A stretch of 5,946 nucleotides of DNA from Nitrososphaerota archaeon (lineage in GTDB: Archaea; Thermoproteota; Nitrososphaeria; Nitrososphaerales; JACQRY01): contig JACQRY010000239.1 in the NCBI GenBank assembly GCA_016206275.1, positions 1-5,946 of the forward strand, given 5' to 3'. The first letter of the stretch is position 1, and each line of letters starts with the position of its first letter. Below, piece by piece: positions 5,611 through 5,946 of this stretch. Position numbers and translations under genes: made by a program. Under the pieces are notes generated by a model. That model had not been told where the DNA came from. It worked only from the letters and a program-made list of their open reading frames with translations, and searched no databases.

Positions 5611-5946
5611 TTATGTCTCTTTGAGACGTCGGATGAAGAGATACGCTCCCAAGTAGAGGAGTGTCAAAGGTATCGCCACTAACCACATAGTTATTCCGCT
5701 TCCATCGGGAGTAATCGCTGCGCCAAAGACCACAATCGCCAGTATCGCATATGAGAAGTTTCTCCGCCAGAATCTCTTGTCCACTATGCCTGCTTTCGTG
5801 GTCGCCCACATGATGATAGGTATTTGAAAAGAAAGTCCGAATGCTAGTAAGAATAGAAGCGTGAAGCCTATCAACGCGTCAATGGTTATGAACTGTCTGT
5901 CCACTAGAGGAGCGGCGTATCCGTAGAGGAATCCGATGGTGAAGGG
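5611..5946 (-). CDS. tatC: TatC, Sec-independent protein translocase subunit, 5' end cut by window edge
   Basis: TatC is the membrane core of the twin-arginine translocase and binds the RR signal peptide of folded export substrates. The visible 111 residues are the C-terminal part of a protein normally about 240-270 long. They hold a periplasmic-type loop, then TM4 (about 24-46, containing FGLSFQIP), a short cytoplasmic loop with GIVDKRFWRR, TM5 (about 64-79), the ITPDGSG motif typical of archaeal TatC, and TM6 (about 85-106), ending RRLKET before TAA. The reading frame stays open to the window edge, so the GTG at 5904 is an internal Val and not the start. The Gln in FGLSFQIP (codon 5824-5826) replaces the glutamate usually found in FGxxFE. 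Any tatA partner would lie outside the window. Confidence 0.95.
   Translation of the reverse strand, partial: PFTIGFLYGYAAPLVDRQFITIDALIGFTLLFLLAFGLSFQIPIIMWATTKAGIVDKRFWRRNFSYAILAIVVFGAAITPDGSGITMWLVAIPLTLLYLGAYLFIRRLKET

Noticed and set aside
5483..5809. A 108-codon minus-strand frame spanning the end of tatC and the gap after it.
   Set aside because: It lies in another frame of the clearly coding tatC and crosses the inverted repeat and promoter-like element; its translation shows no recognisable features.
5611..5904. Starting tatC at the GTG at 5904, giving a 97-residue protein.
   Set aside because: The frame is open through the window edge and the upstream residues match TatC, so the gene is simply cut by the window and the GTG is an internal Val.
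1..5946. CRISPR arrays, tRNA or rRNA genes, insertion sequences or transposases.
   Set aside because: No spaced direct repeats, tRNA-like cloverleaf, rRNA-like sequence, transposase motif or paired terminal repeats were seen anywhere in the window.

Overview
The window looks like a chromosomal segment of an uncultivated archaeon with roughly balanced base composition. The evidence is archaeal BRE/TATA-type promoter elements placed for leaderless or short-leader mRNAs, the near absence of Shine-Dalgarno sequences, archaeal-style TatC, and a RecA/KaiC-like protein fused to a V4R-type ligand-binding domain. A Bathyarchaeia/Thermoproteota-type host is plausible, but the sequence alone does not prove it.

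Layout from left to right. (1) Positions 1-1284, minus strand: two subunits of a molybdenum hydroxylase of the CO dehydrogenase/xanthine dehydrogenase family, the FAD subunit (coxM-like) followed 13 nt later by the 2Fe-2S subunit (coxS-like), which runs off the left edge. The molybdopterin large subunit is not in view, so the substrate cannot be assigned. (2) Positions 1285-1567: a divergent intergenic region with a TATA box for each direction and a small dyad halfway between them. (3) Positions 1568-2842, plus strand: a 424-residue soluble helical protein whose two aspartate clusters resemble class I isoprenoid synthases, closest in pattern to squalene/phytoene synthase-type enzymes. (4) Positions 2798-3670, minus strand: a UbiA-family membrane prenyltransferase that meets gene 3 tail to tail with a 45-bp antisense overlap. 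(5) Positions 3723-5249, minus strand: a 508-residue protein with a degenerate KaiC/RecA-like N-terminus, a helical middle and a cysteine-rich V4R-like C-terminus, 52 nt upstream of the UbiA gene. (6) Positions 5227-5490, minus strand: a possible 87-residue protein overlapping the start of gene 5. (7) Positions 5545-5598: an 11-bp perfect inverted repeat between tatC and the start of this gene group. (8) Positions 5611-5946, minus strand: the C-terminal half of TatC, cut by the right edge.

The most interesting unit is 1568-5490: a putative class I isoprenoid enzyme, a UbiA prenyltransferase with an altered second metal-binding motif, and a probable ligand-sensing regulator co-directional with the prenyltransferase. 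Together they suggest a small lipid or isoprenoid locus whose product may be sensed by the V4R protein. This functional link is inferred from gene order and motifs and is not demonstrated.
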